Origin: an uncultured Pelagibacteraceae bacterium
Lineage (GTDB): Bacteria; Pseudomonadota; Alphaproteobacteria; Pelagibacterales; AG-422-B15
Direction of reading: 5' to 3'
NCBI GenBank assembly: GCA_902619105.1
Contig: CACNCV010000003.1
Location: 62,001-126,000 of the forward strand
Length of the DNA: 64,000 nucleotides
Position numbers and translations under genes: made by a program. The notes beneath the pieces were generated by a model. It was given only the letters and a program-made list of their open reading frames with translations. It made no database searches and had not been told where the DNA came from. Positions 19,698 through 30,724 of this stretch are shown in pieces. Numbering within the stretch: the first letter of the stretch is position 1; every line of letters starts with the position of its first letter.

Positions 19698-21057
19698 GGA
19701 TTTTCTCAGGTATCACCCCTTTTGGCATAAACCTCAGCGCCAATAAAAGTAATAACCCCATTATAAATAATCTAAGATGTGCAGCACTTCCAAGCAGATG
19801 CATTCTAAGAGGATTGTCATATTCAAGCCCTCCAGCTAACATGTTCATAAAACCAATGGACAATGGTTCCGCTTCAATCCAAATAAACCAAATAAAAAAT
19901 CCACCAAAAATTGATCCCAAGTTATTACCTGATCCACCAATGATAACCATTAACCAAATAATAAATGTAAATCTTAATGGACGATAAGACCCTGGTGTAA
20001 ATTGGCCATCTAAGGTAGTGAGCATCGCTCCCGCTATACCAATTATTGCTGAGCCAATTATAAAAATTTGTAAATGTTGTGCAAAAATATTCTTACCCAT
20101 TGCACTAGCTGCTTCTTCATTATCTCTTATGGCTCTTAACATTCTTCCCCATGGTGAGTTTAAAGCAAGCTGACTTAGATAGAAGATTAACAAAAGAACA
20201 GAAAAAAATAATCCTGCATAACATAGTTTTACGAATATTCCTGAACTATCAATAACAAGATCGTTAAGCAAATCTTGTCTTGATGAAAGAGATTGCATAG
20301 CTTCTAGTTTTGAAAAGTTTATTATCTCAACTAGATTAAGGAACCATTCAGATTGCTGAAGTTCGATTTCATATGGAACAGGTCTATCTAAACCTGAAAC
20401 ATTTTTAACTCCTCGAGATAACCAATCTTCATGTTTAACTATTGCAATTACAATCTCTGAAATCCCAAGAGTTGCGATAGCTAAATAGTCTGACCGTAAT
20501 CGGAGAGTAATTTTTCCTATTACCCATGCAACAAGTCCGGCGACTACTGCAGCAATCAGCCAAGAGAAAATAATCGGTAATCCCAAACCTCCAAGAAAAC
20601 CTGTTTTAGCAGGATTAATCGACTCGATAATATCTATTGAAGGTCCATAAAAATTATTAATACCAATTAAGCCAAAAACAATTATTAAGATTATAAGAGT
20701 GTTTCTTATTTGCTTATTTTCAATATTTCTGAATACAAACAAGAGCGCAGTAATTGATAATACAAATATTATTGCACTAATGACAATTCCGACACCCGCT
20801 TTATCCCATGCTTCATAAATTGGATCGTGTGAAACTAATACCGCTGTCAAACCTCCAAGCGCAGTAAAACCCATTACACCTGCATTAAACAAACCCCCGT
20901 ATCCCCATTGCAAATTGACCCCTATAGCCATGATTGAAGAAATAATACAAAGATTAATAACACTAAGAGATACAGACCATGACTGAGTAAAGCCCACAAT
21001 TGCAAGCAAAATCCCCATTATGGTGAAAGCAATTGGAGCTCTTAATTCATCGTTCAT
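19687..21057 (-). CDS. livM: Branched-chain amino acid ABC transporter permease (LivM-like)
   Basis: INLQWGYGGLFNAGVMGFTALGG, LRSDYLAIATLGISEI, SPWGRMLRAIRDNEEAASAMGKN. Confidence 0.92.
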   Translation of the reverse strand: MNDELRAPIAFTIMGILLAIVGFTQSWSVSLSVINLCIISSIMAIGVNLQWGYGGLFNAGVMGFTALGGLTAVLVSHDPIYEAWDKAGVGIVISAIIFVLSITALLFVFRNIENKQIRNTLIILIIVFGLIGINNFYGPSIDIIESINPAKTGFLGGLGLPIIFSWLIAAVVAGLVAWVIGKITLRLRSDYLAIATLGISEIVIAIVKHEDWLSRGVKNVSGLDRPVPYEIELQQSEWFLNLVEIINFSKLEAMQSLSSRQDLLNDLVIDSSGIFVKLCYAGLFFSVLLLIFYLSQLALNSPWGRMLRAIRDNEEAASAMGKNIFAQHLQIFIIGSAIIGIAGAMLTTLDGQFTPGSYRPLRFTFIIWLMVIIGGSGNNLGSIFGGFFIWFIWIEAEPLSIGFMNMLAGGLEYDNPLRMHLLGSAAHLRLFIMGLLLLLALRFMPKGVIPEKIQKK

Positions 21058-22073
21058 ATTATTTTACCTCTTACAATTCCTGTCGGTCTGACGATCAGCA
21101 CAATCACTAAAATAATGAAAGAAATGGCAAACTTATAATCTGTCGAGAGAACTTGCATCAATCCTGAAGGTTCCAAACTTTCTGGAAGAAGATACACAAA
21201 GAATTTCTTGTAAGCATAGGTTAATGTAATTTCTGAAAACGCAATAACATAGCCCCCAATTACTGCCCCTATTGGTGATCCGATTCCACCTACAATTGCA
21301 GCTGCAAACATCGGTAACAGTAAATTAAAATACGTAAATGGTTTAAAGCTCTTATCAAGCCCATAGAGAACTCCAGCAGTAGTAATCAAGATTGAAGATA
21401 TAATCCAAGTAACAATCACTATTTTTTCAGGATTAATTCCTGATAATAGTGCTAGGTCTTCATTATTAGAGTACGCTCTCATTGATTTGCCCAGTTTAGT
21501 CTTCTGTAAGAAATAGAATAAGCTTATCATTGCAACAAGAGCTACAATGACCGTGATTAATTGAGTTGATTTGATTGTTAATCCTTCTTCTAATCCAAAG
21601 TAATTTTTAAAATCCAGTGCATGTACTATATACTTTTCACCATCAAAAAACTTTCTATCATTTGGTCCTATAATAAATCTGACTACTGCCTGTAGAATAA
21701 ACATAACCCCTACGGAAACGATCATTAGCACTATAGGTTGACTTTTTTGTTTACGATAAAAACTGTAAACTGATCGATCAATTAAAAGACAAAACAAAGC
21801 TGTTACTATAATAGCAAAAGGCAGAGCAAGTAACGCAGTAGGAAGAATTCCAGCATTTATTCCTGCGCTCTGAAATAACCAAGTAAATAAAATTGTTGCC
21901 ATCGTTCCAAATGACATCCAATCAGCTTGAGCAAAATTTGAAAATCTTAATACACCATAAATAATTGTTAAACTTAATGTAGCCAATGCCAGTTGACTTC
22001 CATATGACAAAGCTGGGACAATTACAAAATTTGCCAACAGGACCATTGCATTAATAAATTCAAAATTTTCCAA
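21054..22073 (-). CDS. livH: Branched-chain amino acid ABC transporter permease (LivH-like)
   Basis: LTIIYGVLRFSNFAQADWMSFG, KLGKSMRAYSNNEDLALLSGIN, MFAAAIVGGIGSPIGAVIGGY. Confidence 0.92.
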   Translation of the reverse strand: MENFEFINAMVLLANFVIVPALSYGSQLALATLSLTIIYGVLRFSNFAQADWMSFGTMATILFTWLFQSAGINAGILPTALLALPFAIIVTALFCLLIDRSVYSFYRKQKSQPIVLMIVSVGVMFILQAVVRFIIGPNDRKFFDGEKYIVHALDFKNYFGLEEGLTIKSTQLITVIVALVAMISLFYFLQKTKLGKSMRAYSNNEDLALLSGINPEKIVIVTWIISSILITTAGVLYGLDKSFKPFTYFNLLLPMFAAAIVGGIGSPIGAVIGGYVIAFSEITLTYAYKKFFVYLLPESLEPSGLMQVLSTDYKFAISFIILVIVLIVRPTGIVRGKII

Positions 22074-22074
22074 C

Positions 22075-22782
22075 TTACCCTCCCAAAAAACTCTTTCTTA
22101 CTTCTTGATTATTTAATAGCGCTTGTCCTTCGCCACTAAATTTGTTCTCCCCTCCGACTAGAACATAACCAAAATCTGCAATATTTAATGCTTGTTTGGC
22201 ATTTTGCTCGACGATCACAATTGCAACTCCTGAGTTCTTAATAGTTATAATTCTCTCAAAAATTTCCTTCATAACTATTGGTGAAACACCCGCTGTTGGC
22301 TCATCGAGCATGAGAACCCTAGGTCTTGTCATTAATGCTCGACTAACTGCAACTTGTTGTCTTTGCCCACCAGATAATTCACCTGCAAGCTGATTTTTCT
22401 TGTCTTTCATAGCCGGGAATAAGTTATAAATTTCCTCAATTGTTTCTTTAACATTATCATCTCTAAGAAAAGCACCCATTTCTAAGTTTTCTTCAACTGT
22501 AAGCTCGCTAAAAATATTCATTGTCTGTGGTACAAAGGCAATACCAGCGGCAACTCGATCTTGAGGTGTTAATTTTGAAATATCTGAGCCATCTAATATC
22601 AAACTACCTTCTTTTAGAGAAATCATGCCAAGCATTGCTTTCATGGCAGTTGACTTACCTGCACCATTTGGGCCTACGATTACAACTATTTGATTTCTAT
22701 CTACTTCAATATCACAACCATGAATAATGTTTTCACCACCGTATCCACCTGTCATATTTGTGCAACTTAAGAACTTAGTCAT
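22075..22782 (-). CDS. livF: Branched-chain amino acid ABC transporter ATP-binding protein (LivF-like)
   Basis: GPNGAGKSTAMKAM, LSGGQRQQVAVSRALM, LMLDEPTAGVSP. Confidence 0.94.
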   Translation of the reverse strand: MTKFLSCTNMTGGYGGENIIHGCDIEVDRNQIVVIVGPNGAGKSTAMKAMLGMISLKEGSLILDGSDISKLTPQDRVAAGIAFVPQTMNIFSELTVEENLEMGAFLRDDNVKETIEEIYNLFPAMKDKKNQLAGELSGGQRQQVAVSRALMTRPRVLMLDEPTAGVSPIVMKEIFERIITIKNSGVAIVIVEQNAKQALNIADFGYVLVGGENKFSGEGQALLNNQEVRKSFLGG

Positions 22783-23543
22783 TGATTATCATCTCTACCC
22801 AAATAGGCTTCTATTACTTTTTCATTTTTTTTTATTTCTTCAATATTACCTTCTACGAGAACAGACCCTTCAGTCATTACAATTACCTTATCGCAGAGTT
22901 GACTTAAAAAATTCATATCATGCTCAATCATAAAAAACGTATAATTTTTTTCAGTATTTAATTTTTTAATTGTATCTGCAATATCATTTAATAAAGTTCT
23001 ATTAACACCTGCACCAACTTCATCCAATAACACTATCTTTGCATCAACCATCATAGTGCGGCCAAGCTCTAGTAATTTTTTTTGTCCACCCGATAAATTA
23101 CCTGCTAACTCAAAAGTTAGATGCTCCAGTTTAAGAAAATTTATAACTTCAATTGCTTTCTCTCTAATAATTGATTCTTCTTCTTCAATAATTTTTCTTT
23201 TAAACCATGTATTAAGTATTCTTTCACCTGATTGAGGTCCTGGAACAACCATTAAATTCTCAAGCACAGTCATGTTTGAGAATTCATGTGCTAATTGAAA
23301 AGTTCTTAATATTCCTTCATCAAATAGCTCATGTGATTGAAGTCCTGTAATATTTTTACTATCCAAAAATACAGTTCCATTTGTTGGTGCAATATTACCC
23401 GCTATGATATTAAAAAGGGTAGTTTTGCCAGCTCCATTTGGGCCAATTAAGCCAGTAATTTTTCCTTTTTCAACTTCCATAGTTGCATTATTTACTGCCT
23501 TAATGCCCCCAAAATTTACTGATAATTGATTAATGCTTAACAT
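22779..23543 (-). CDS. livG: Branched-chain amino acid ABC transporter ATP-binding protein (LivG-like)
   Basis: GPNGAGKTTLFNIIAG, NLSGGQKKLLELGRTMM, FFMIEHDMNF. Confidence 0.93.
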   Translation of the reverse strand: MLSINQLSVNFGGIKAVNNATMEVEKGKITGLIGPNGAGKTTLFNIIAGNIAPTNGTVFLDSKNITGLQSHELFDEGILRTFQLAHEFSNMTVLENLMVVPGPQSGERILNTWFKRKIIEEEESIIREKAIEVINFLKLEHLTFELAGNLSGGQKKLLELGRTMMVDAKIVLLDEVGAGVNRTLLNDIADTIKKLNTEKNYTFFMIEHDMNFLSQLCDKVIVMTEGSVLVEGNIEEIKKNEKVIEAYLGRDDNQ

Positions 23544-23582
23544 TTAAAACTATTAAATTTTCTTTACTTAATTCTTCTATAC

Positions 23583-24482
23583 TTACTTTGAAGACACATG
23601 ATTAAGATAAAGTGCAAATAGTATCATAGCGAGTGAAACTAGTACATTCACCCTGATAATTTCATTAAGAAATAAAACTCCAGAAAAATAGGCAATGAGA
23701 GGTATCATAAAATTGATTAAAGATAAAAATACTGGGCCTTGAAGTTCAATAATTTTAAAAAACAATAAGTTTGCAATTGCTGTGGCAAATAATCCCTGAA
23801 TTATGATGGCTGTTATTGATGGGCTGGTGAAACTTTCAAGCCAAAATGGTTCATAAAAAAAAGCAAAAGGGCTTATAATTATTGTACTCGCAATAGTTGT
23901 TCCAGTTGCTAAAGAAATAAAATTTATTTTTGGGACTAATTTTGAAACAATAGAATTTACGCCGTAGCATAGTGCAGCAAGTAAAACAAAAACTTGGCTG
24001 AAAAATTCAATTCTGTTATTCCCGCCTAATTTAGAAAGATTCTCAAAACCAAAAAGTACAACCAGACCCAGTGCTGCTAAAATAAAGCTAAGTACTTTAA
24101 TTAAACTTATATTTTGATCTTTTAAAATTAAAGCTGACAAAGCAAGAGTAATTAGTGGCATTGGACTCATTAAAACTCCAGCAATTCCAGCATCAATAAT
24201 TCTCTCTGCATCTGATATTAAATAAAAGGGTATTGCTGAGCCTAATGCTCCAATAGATACGTAAAAAATAAGATATGTTCGAGTAAGAATAATTTTATTT
24301 CCAGTAAATCTCATGCAAATGTATAAAATTATAGATGCCATAAATAGACGACAAAATACATTGGTTATTGGACCAACATCTGTAACCGCAATTTTAATAA
24401 ATAAAAAATTTACTCCCCATATGATGGCAAGTGAAAAGAGCAGTATCCAACTAACAATACTCGGTTGATTTATTTGTTTCAT
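23583..24482 (-). CDS. EamA/DMT-family transporter
   Basis: Ten-TM pattern, FSLAIIWGVNFLFIKIAV. Confidence 0.85.
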   Translation of the reverse strand: MKQINQPSIVSWILLFSLAIIWGVNFLFIKIAVTDVGPITNVFCRLFMASIILYICMRFTGNKIILTRTYLIFYVSIGALGSAIPFYLISDAERIIDAGIAGVLMSPMPLITLALSALILKDQNISLIKVLSFILAALGLVVLFGFENLSKLGGNNRIEFFSQVFVLLAALCYGVNSIVSKLVPKINFISLATGTTIASTIIISPFAFFYEPFWLESFTSPSITAIIIQGLFATAIANLLFFKIIELQGPVFLSLINFMIPLIAYFSGVLFLNEIIRVNVLVSLAMILFALYLNHVSSK

Positions 24483-24536
24483 TTAATGTTTGAGAAAGGT
24501 ATTATTTTAAACTTTCAAAGTAAATGAATAAAAAAA

Positions 24537-25139
24537 ATGAGATTATTTGCTCTTTTAATTTTTAGTTTTTTAGTTCTTCATGGTTGTGCCAGTAAACCTC
24601 CATCTCAACAAGAAAACATTTGTTCTATCTTTGATCAAAAATCTTCATGGTATAGATTAGCCAATAAATCGTTTGAAAAATGGGGAGCACCTATACATGT
24701 TCAAATGTCAATTCTCAGACAAGAATCCGCTTTTCAAAATAGGGTTAAACCTGAGAGAACTAAATTATTAGGTGTTATTCCTTGGTCAAGAAAATCAAGT
24801 GCATTCGGATATACGCAGGCAATCGACGCAACCTGGGATTGGTATCGTGATGAAAACAATAAACCCCTTGCATCAAGAGTTAATTTTGCAGACGCAATTG
24901 ATTTCACAGGATGGTATATAAATAAATCTTATCAAATTAATGGCATCAATAAAGGCGATGCATACAATCAGTATTTAGCCTATCATGAGGGTCACGGTGG
25001 TTTTAAAAAGAAATCATACCAAAGTCAAAGTTGGCTGATTGATGTTGCAAAAAAAGTTAAAATTCGTTCAGATAAGTATGAAAATCAATTAGATAATTGT
25101 GAACATAAATTTCAAAAGAAATTTCTAGGGATATTTTAA
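24537..25139 (+). CDS. Lipoprotein with lytic transglycosylase (SLT/lysozyme-like) domain
   Basis: Lipobox LHGC; MSILRQESAFQN, SSAFGYTQAIDATWDWY, YLAYHEGHGGF. Confidence 0.75.
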   Translation: MRLFALLIFSFLVLHGCASKPPSQQENICSIFDQKSSWYRLANKSFEKWGAPIHVQMSILRQESAFQNRVKPERTKLLGVIPWSRKSSAFGYTQAIDATWDWYRDENNKPLASRVNFADAIDFTGWYINKSYQINGINKGDAYNQYLAYHEGHGGFKKKSYQSQSWLIDVAKKVKIRSDKYENQLDNCEHKFQKKFLGIF

Positions 25140-26137
25140 TGAGTTCGAATTCAAATATTATAGCTTTAACGATGGGTGATCCATCTGGAGTCGGCACTGA
25201 GATTGCGATCAGGGCAAAAATAAAAAAAATAAAAAAACCAGATTTTTTTATTATTCACGATATAGATTTTGTAAAAAAAATCTTAAAAAAAATGAAATCA
25301 AAATTAAAAGTTAGAGAAATAAGCAGTCCATCGGAAGTTAAAAAATTACCAAAGAATTATTTAGCAGTCTTGCCAATAAAAATTAGTAAAAATACACAGT
25401 TAGGAAAAAAAAATTTATCTAATGTTAAGTCTATTTTAACATCAATTGATCTTGCAGTTAAACTCGCAAAAAATGGAGAAGTTGCAGCAATTGTAACTAA
25501 TCCAATTAACAAAGATGTAATTGGAAAAAAAGTCAAAAATTTCAAAGGTCATACAGAGTACCTTGCAAAAAAGGATAGAACAAATGATCAACTAATGATG
25601 ATGATGAACAAAAATTTGAAAACTATTCCTCTAACAACTCATATTGCAATTAATAAAGTTTCTAACAAAATAAATAAAAAAAATATAATTAAAGCCATCA
25701 TTAATGCCAATGTAAGTTTAAGAAAAGATTTTAAAATCAAAAAACCTCGAATAGCTGTTACAGCTTTAAATCCACATGCGGGTGACGGTGGACTTATTGG
25801 TGATGATGAAAAAGTAAAAATTTTACCGGCTATTAAGTATTGTAAAAAAAAGAAAATATCTGTTGAGGGGCCTTTGCCTGCTGATTCAGCATTTATAAAA
25901 AATAATCAAAATAAATATGATATTTTTATTTGTATGTTTCATGATCAAGCTTTGATACCTGTGAAGATGATAAGTTTTGATGAGACAGTCAACTATACGG
26001 CTGGACTATCATTTGTAAGAACAAGCCCAGACCACGGAACCGGTCTTGATATTGCAAAGAAATTCATTGCATCACCCAATAGCTTAATAGCAGCCTTGAA
26101 GTCGGCGTCAAAAATTGCTCAAGCTAGAAGAAAATGA
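25139..26137 (+). CDS. pdxA: 4-hydroxythreonine-4-phosphate dehydrogenase
   Basis: ALTMGDPSGVGTEIA, GHTEYLA, ALNPHAGDGGLIGDDE, MFHDQALIPVKM, RTSPDHGTGLDIA. Confidence 0.95.
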   Translation: MSSNSNIIALTMGDPSGVGTEIAIRAKIKKIKKPDFFIIHDIDFVKKILKKMKSKLKVREISSPSEVKKLPKNYLAVLPIKISKNTQLGKKNLSNVKSILTSIDLAVKLAKNGEVAAIVTNPINKDVIGKKVKNFKGHTEYLAKKDRTNDQLMMMMNKNLKTIPLTTHIAINKVSNKINKKNIIKAIINANVSLRKDFKIKKPRIAVTALNPHAGDGGLIGDDEKVKILPAIKYCKKKKISVEGPLPADSAFIKNNQNKYDIFICMFHDQALIPVKMISFDETVNYTAGLSFVRTSPDHGTGLDIAKKFIASPNSLIAALKSASKIAQARRK

Positions 26138-26757
26138 CCTTATCACTTTATTCTGCATTATTTATTTTTGCGACCATTATGGTTATAACGCCTGGCCCCG
26201 CAAATTTATTACTAATGAGCGCTGGAGCCCAACATGGATTTTACAAGTCAGTACCTTTTGTAATAGGCGTTACCTGTGGGAAATTGTTTTTAACAATTGG
26301 TTTAGGAATTGGATTTTTAACTCTTTTGAACTCAAACCCGATATTGGTGAGTATTATTAAAGTAATTGGCACAGCCTATATATGCTGGCTTTCATGGAAA
26401 ATACTTTTTTTGAATTTTCAATCAACTGGAGGTGAACAAAATGAAAAGGTACCTAATTTTTTAAATGGTTTACTTGTTCACCCTTTAAATCCTAAAGGTT
26501 GGGCGATGGTAATCGCTGCTTATACACAATTCACTTCCTTTGGGAATACATACGCTTCTTCAAGTTGGATATTAGAAGTCATTATTGTTGCAGGGACATT
26601 TTTTCTCATTCAGTCAATTTCTCATTCTATATGGTGTTGGTCCGGTAGCTTAATATTTAAATTTTTAAGTAATAAAAATGTAATAAGACAAGCCGTAGTG
26701 ATTATTCTTGCTTTACTTACGATTGGTACAGTAGTTTACAGTAATTTTTTTATTTAA
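26134..26757 (+). CDS. LysE/RhtB-family amino acid exporter
   Basis: MVITPGPANLLLMSAGAQHGFYKSVPFVIGVTCG, LVHPLNPKGWAM. Confidence 0.85.
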   Translation: MTLSLYSALFIFATIMVITPGPANLLLMSAGAQHGFYKSVPFVIGVTCGKLFLTIGLGIGFLTLLNSNPILVSIIKVIGTAYICWLSWKILFLNFQSTGGEQNEKVPNFLNGLLVHPLNPKGWAMVIAAYTQFTSFGNTYASSSWILEVIIVAGTFFLIQSISHSIWCWSGSLIFKFLSNKNVIRQAVVIILALLTIGTVVYSNFFI

Positions 26758-27514
26758 TTTTACTGAGACTATTTTTTTCGACAGACTCACTAAAACTTGC
26801 AAATAATTTTTTTGAAAAGTCATCTGTAGTTGCTGAATACTCTGGATGCCATTGAACTCCATAAAAGTAACCGCTGTAATTTGATAAACTGATAGCTTCA
26901 ACTGTTTCGTCTTTAGCGACACCTTCAATAACCAGATTATTTGCTATTTTATCGATTCCTTGAGTATGAAGTGAATTTACCTCTATAGTTGGTGTACCGG
27001 CCAACTTTTCAAATTTTCCATTTTCAGTTAAATAAACTTCATGCTGTTTTGAAAATTGTACTTCTGGATCATCAGATTCTGGGCACCTGTGATCCATTCT
27101 TCCTGGTACATCATGAATATCTGCGTGAAGAGAGCCACCCATTGCAACGTTAACTTCTTGAAAGCCCCTACAAATAGCTAACATAGGAATTTCATTTTTA
27201 AATATGAAATCAATCATAGGGAGAACAGTCTTATCTCGATCGATGTCTAATGGTTCAACTATTTTGTCTTTATTATAAAACTCAGGATAAACGTTTGAGA
27301 GACTGCCTGTTAGCATCACCCCATCAAATTTTCTCAAAGTGTTTCTGTAGTCAATTGTTGAGCCAAGGGCTGGTAAAATGACAGGTATGCAGCTAGTAGC
27401 TTCAGCCACAGCTTTTATATAGTTCGTTCCTGACGCATGATATGTCCGATGCAATTCAGCTTTTTCAATTACGTCGGCAAATACAGCAATTAGTGGCTTA
27501 TTTTGAGTATCCAT
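26750..27514 (-). CDS. Gamma-glutamyl-gamma-aminobutyrate hydrolase-family peptidase (PuuD-like)
   Basis: GVMLTGSLSNVYPEFY, PMLAICRGFQEVNVAMGGSLHADI, NSLHTQGI, GVQWHPEY. Confidence 0.9.
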   Translation of the reverse strand: MDTQNKPLIAVFADVIEKAELHRTYHASGTNYIKAVAEATSCIPVILPALGSTIDYRNTLRKFDGVMLTGSLSNVYPEFYNKDKIVEPLDIDRDKTVLPMIDFIFKNEIPMLAICRGFQEVNVAMGGSLHADIHDVPGRMDHRCPESDDPEVQFSKQHEVYLTENGKFEKLAGTPTIEVNSLHTQGIDKIANNLVIEGVAKDETVEAISLSNYSGYFYGVQWHPEYSATTDDFSKKLFASFSESVEKNSLSKIK

Positions 27515-27562
27515 AAAAAAATTAGTTTACTAATATCAGGATAATATCATATAACAACTTTA

Positions 27563-28768
27563 ATGGTTATAAATATTCAAGATAAACAATCACAACATAA
27601 AGCAATGTCTGCATGGGATGACGTCTTGGTCATCGATGATCAACTTTCGAGTGAAGAGAAAATTTTAAAGTCGTCAGTGAGATCTTATTGCCAGGAAAAA
27701 CTCTTACCTAGAATCATAGAGGACAACAGAAATGAAAATTTCAGTAGAGAGATTTTCAATGAAATGGGTGAGCTTGGAATTCTAGGTTCTTATTTACATG
27801 GATATGGATGTGCGGGCACAAATTACGTTTCTTATGGGCTTATTGCTCGAGAAATTGAAAATATTGATAGTGCATACCGATCTATCATGTCGGTTCAAAC
27901 AAGTCTTGTTATGTTTCCTATATATCAATTTGGTACTGATGCACAAAAAGAAGAATATTTACCAAGACTTGCAAAAGGGGAAATCATTGGAAGCTTCGGT
28001 CTGACTGAGCCTGATGCAGGTAGTGATCCTGGTGCAATGAAAACCAAAGCGATAAAAGTCAAAGGGGGTTATGAATTGACTGGTACCAAGACATGGATCA
28101 GTAATGCACCCTTCGCAGATGTAATTATTGTTTGGGCCAAGGATGAAGATAATGTAATCAGAGGATTTATTGTGGACAGAGAGTCCAAAGGCCTATCAAC
28201 ACCTAAAATTGAAGGTAAATTATCTTTGCGCGCTTCAGCAACGGGGCAAGTTGTTATGGAAAATGTTTTTTGTTCGGAAGATAAAGTTTTACCAAAAGCA
28301 TCAGGCTTGGGCGGACCTTTTCAATGCTTAAATAGTGCAAGATACGGAATTTCATGGGGTGCTCTAGGAGCAGCAGAGTTTTGTTTTGCAACAGCTAGAC
28401 AATACGCGTTGGATAGAATGATGTTTGGAAAACCTATTGCTGGCACTCAGCTTGTTCAGTCTAAGTTAGTTGATATGCAGACAGAAATTGCTTTAGGTCT
28501 GCAGGCTGCACTTAGAGTTGGGCGTCTGATGGATGAAGATCAGTCAGATAGCAATATGGTAAGTCTCATAAAAAGAAATAATGTTGGAAAAAGTTTAGAT
28601 ATTTGTAGGAGTGCGAGAGATATTCTTGGTGGCAACGGTATTTCAGATGAGTATCATGTAATGAGACACATGGTAAATTTGGAAACCGTAAAGACATATG
28701 AAGGTACACACGATGTGCATACTTTAATTATGGGAAGAAACTTAACAGGCATACAGGCTTTTAAATAA
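27563..28768 (+). CDS. Acyl-CoA dehydrogenase, glutaryl-CoA dehydrogenase-like
   Basis: [67 protein letters not shown]. Confidence 0.88.
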   Translation: MVINIQDKQSQHKAMSAWDDVLVIDDQLSSEEKILKSSVRSYCQEKLLPRIIEDNRNENFSREIFNEMGELGILGSYLHGYGCAGTNYVSYGLIAREIENIDSAYRSIMSVQTSLVMFPIYQFGTDAQKEEYLPRLAKGEIIGSFGLTEPDAGSDPGAMKTKAIKVKGGYELTGTKTWISNAPFADVIIVWAKDEDNVIRGFIVDRESKGLSTPKIEGKLSLRASATGQVVMENVFCSEDKVLPKASGLGGPFQCLNSARYGISWGALGAAEFCFATARQYALDRMMFGKPIAGTQLVQSKLVDMQTEIALGLQAALRVGRLMDEDQSDSNMVSLIKRNNVGKSLDICRSARDILGGNGISDEYHVMRHMVNLETVKTYEGTHDVHTLIMGRNLTGIQAFK

Positions 28769-28770
28769 TT

Positions 28771-30135
28771 ATGGCTTATCTAAATCGTACAACAAAGCAA
28801 TGGCAGGAAATTGATACAGCTCATCATCTGCATCCTTTTACTGATTATAAGTCGCTTGCAAAAGAAGGTAGTATCATCATTACAAAAGCAGATGGTGTTC
28901 ACCTTACTACATCAGATGATAAACAGTTACTTGATGCCATGTCTGGCTTATGGTGTGTAAATGTAGGTTATGGAAGAAAGAATCTTGCAGATGTTGCCTA
29001 TAAGCAAATGCAAGAACTACCTTATTATAATTCTTTTTTTAAAACAGCGACACCGCCATCAATTGAACTTGCTAAAGAGTTAGCTGAAATTAGTCCACAC
29101 GATTTAAATCATGCATTCTTTTCTTCAAGTGGCTCTGAAGCCAACGATACTGTTGTAAGAATGGTAAGGAGATATTGGGATTTAAAAGGTAAGCCAAATA
29201 AAAAAACATTTATTAGTAGAGAATATGCTTATCACGGAAGTACGATGACTGGGATGAGTTTGGGCGGTATGACAGCGATGCATTCTCAAGGGGATATGAT
29301 GCCTGGTTTTGAACATGTGTTGCCTCCTTATTGGTACAAGTATGGAAGCGATATGTCTCATGATGATTTTGGTATTCATGCAGCTAATAAAATTGAAGAA
29401 AAAATAAATGAAATTGGTCCAGATAATATTGCGGCGTTTATAGGAGAACCAATTCAAGGAGCTGGAGGAGTTATCATTCCACCTGATACCTATTGGCCAA
29501 GAGTTCAAGAAATTTGTAAAAAATATGACATTCTTCTTGTTGTTGATGAAGTCATTTGTGGTTTCGGTAGAACTGGAAACTGGTTTGGATCAGATACTTA
29601 TAATATTAAACCTGACATTATTACTATGGCCAAAGGGATTACCTCAGGATATATCCCACTGTCTGGAATCATGATTTGCGACAGAGTTTGTGAAACTTTA
29701 ATCAATGAGGGTGGTGAATTCTACCATGGTTATACTTATTCTGGCCACCCAGTAGCTTGTGCAGTGAGCCTTGAAAATCTTAAAATTATCAAAGAAGAAA
29801 ATCTGATTGAACAATCACGAAATGTCTCAGTTTATCTGGAGCAGCAAATGCGCGAAATTGAAAAGCACCCTTTAGTTGGTGAAGTTAGAATGAAGAGCTT
29901 TATTGGAGCTGTAGAATTAGTGAAAGATAAAGAAACTAGAGAAATGTTTGAAGACACTGGCACAGTTGGAACGATTTGCAGAGACTATTGTATTGAAAAC
30001 GGTTTAGTAATGCGAGCTGTAAGAGATGGCATGATTTTCTGCCCGCCTCTTATATTCAATAATAACCATGTGGATGAACTTTGTGAAAAGCTAAAAACCT
30101 CGCTGGACCAAACACTGGATCATATATCTAAATAG
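28771..30135 (+). CDS. Class III (omega) aminotransferase, SpuC-like
   Basis: FFSSSGSEANDTVVRMVRRYW, YHGSTMTGMSL, LLVVDEVICGFGRTG, TMAKGITSGYIPLSG. Confidence 0.92.
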   Translation: MAYLNRTTKQWQEIDTAHHLHPFTDYKSLAKEGSIIITKADGVHLTTSDDKQLLDAMSGLWCVNVGYGRKNLADVAYKQMQELPYYNSFFKTATPPSIELAKELAEISPHDLNHAFFSSSGSEANDTVVRMVRRYWDLKGKPNKKTFISREYAYHGSTMTGMSLGGMTAMHSQGDMMPGFEHVLPPYWYKYGSDMSHDDFGIHAANKIEEKINEIGPDNIAAFIGEPIQGAGGVIIPPDTYWPRVQEICKKYDILLVVDEVICGFGRTGNWFGSDTYNIKPDIITMAKGITSGYIPLSGIMICDRVCETLINEGGEFYHGYTYSGHPVACAVSLENLKIIKEENLIEQSRNVSVYLEQQMREIEKHPLVGEVRMKSFIGAVELVKDKETREMFEDTGTVGTICRDYCIENGLVMRAVRDGMIFCPPLIFNNNHVDELCEKLKTSLDQTLDHISK

Positions 30136-30352
30136 GCCAATTAAGAGAATCTGAGTCTGCTCCTTCATTAAAAATATTTACCCAATAACAATTAGACCCG
30201 TCACTTTTATACAAACCTTTGACATCAAAAATAGTTTCACTGTCAAGATGTGAAATTATTAAATAGTTTGAATGCTGCGACAAATATTCAGCGCCTCTAA
30301 ATTTATTTTCATTAAGAGGCGCACAAAGTAAAAAAATGATTGATTCAACCAT
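30128..30352 (-). CDS. Hypothetical protein (74 aa)
   Basis: Intact ORF in a minus-strand run of small genes; no recognised motif. Confidence 0.4.
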   Translation of the reverse strand: MVESIIFLLCAPLNENKFRGAEYLSQHSNYLIISHLDSETIFDVKGLYKSDGSNCYWVNIFNEGADSDSLNWPI

Positions 30353-30367
30353 TTGGAATTTTAAATA

Positions 30368-30724
30368 CTAAAATTGTAGATAGTATAGTTCTTGCATGAT
30401 GGCTATAAAAACTCTTAGGACTGCTAGAGCTACCATTACTTTTGCAGCATATCCCCAAAAAGCAGAGTTGCCTTCTGATTTTTTGTTTGAAATATAATTA
30501 GTGGAGCTTCTCCAAATTGAAACTAGTATGTGAACCAGTAGTGCTATGAAAACTATGTAAAGTATTAATACTCCTGAAATCATGTCATTTACAATAGCGC
30601 CATCCATTAAGTAAAGAATTGAATAGCCAGCTATATTTCCAAAAATTATGCCATATACCCAATAAGTCATTACCAAGGGCACATCCCCATGCCAAAGATC
30701 TTTAATTAATTTCATTTTTATCAA
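30368..30724 (-). CDS. Hypothetical membrane protein (118 aa)
   Basis: Three predicted TM stretches; overlaps next minus-strand ORF. Confidence 0.55.
   Translation of the reverse strand: MIKMKLIKDLWHGDVPLVMTYWVYGIIFGNIAGYSILYLMDGAIVNDMISGVLILYIVFIALLVHILVSIWRSSTNYISNKKSEGNSAFWGYAAKVMVALAVLRVFIAIMQELYYLQF

Noticed and set aside
22521-22933. Plus-strand ORFs over livF/livG
   Set aside because: Shadow ORFs of conserved ABC ATPase genes
26115-26360. 81-aa plus-strand ORF overlapping pdxA end and LysE-like gene
   Set aside because: Alternative frame of the LysE-like gene; no conserved motif
27515-27562. ATATCAGGATAATATC repeat between the PuuD-like gene and acyl-CoA dehydrogenase as an operator
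   Set aside because: Imperfect and AT-rich; does not match the ATTGAA-N6-TTCAAT motif
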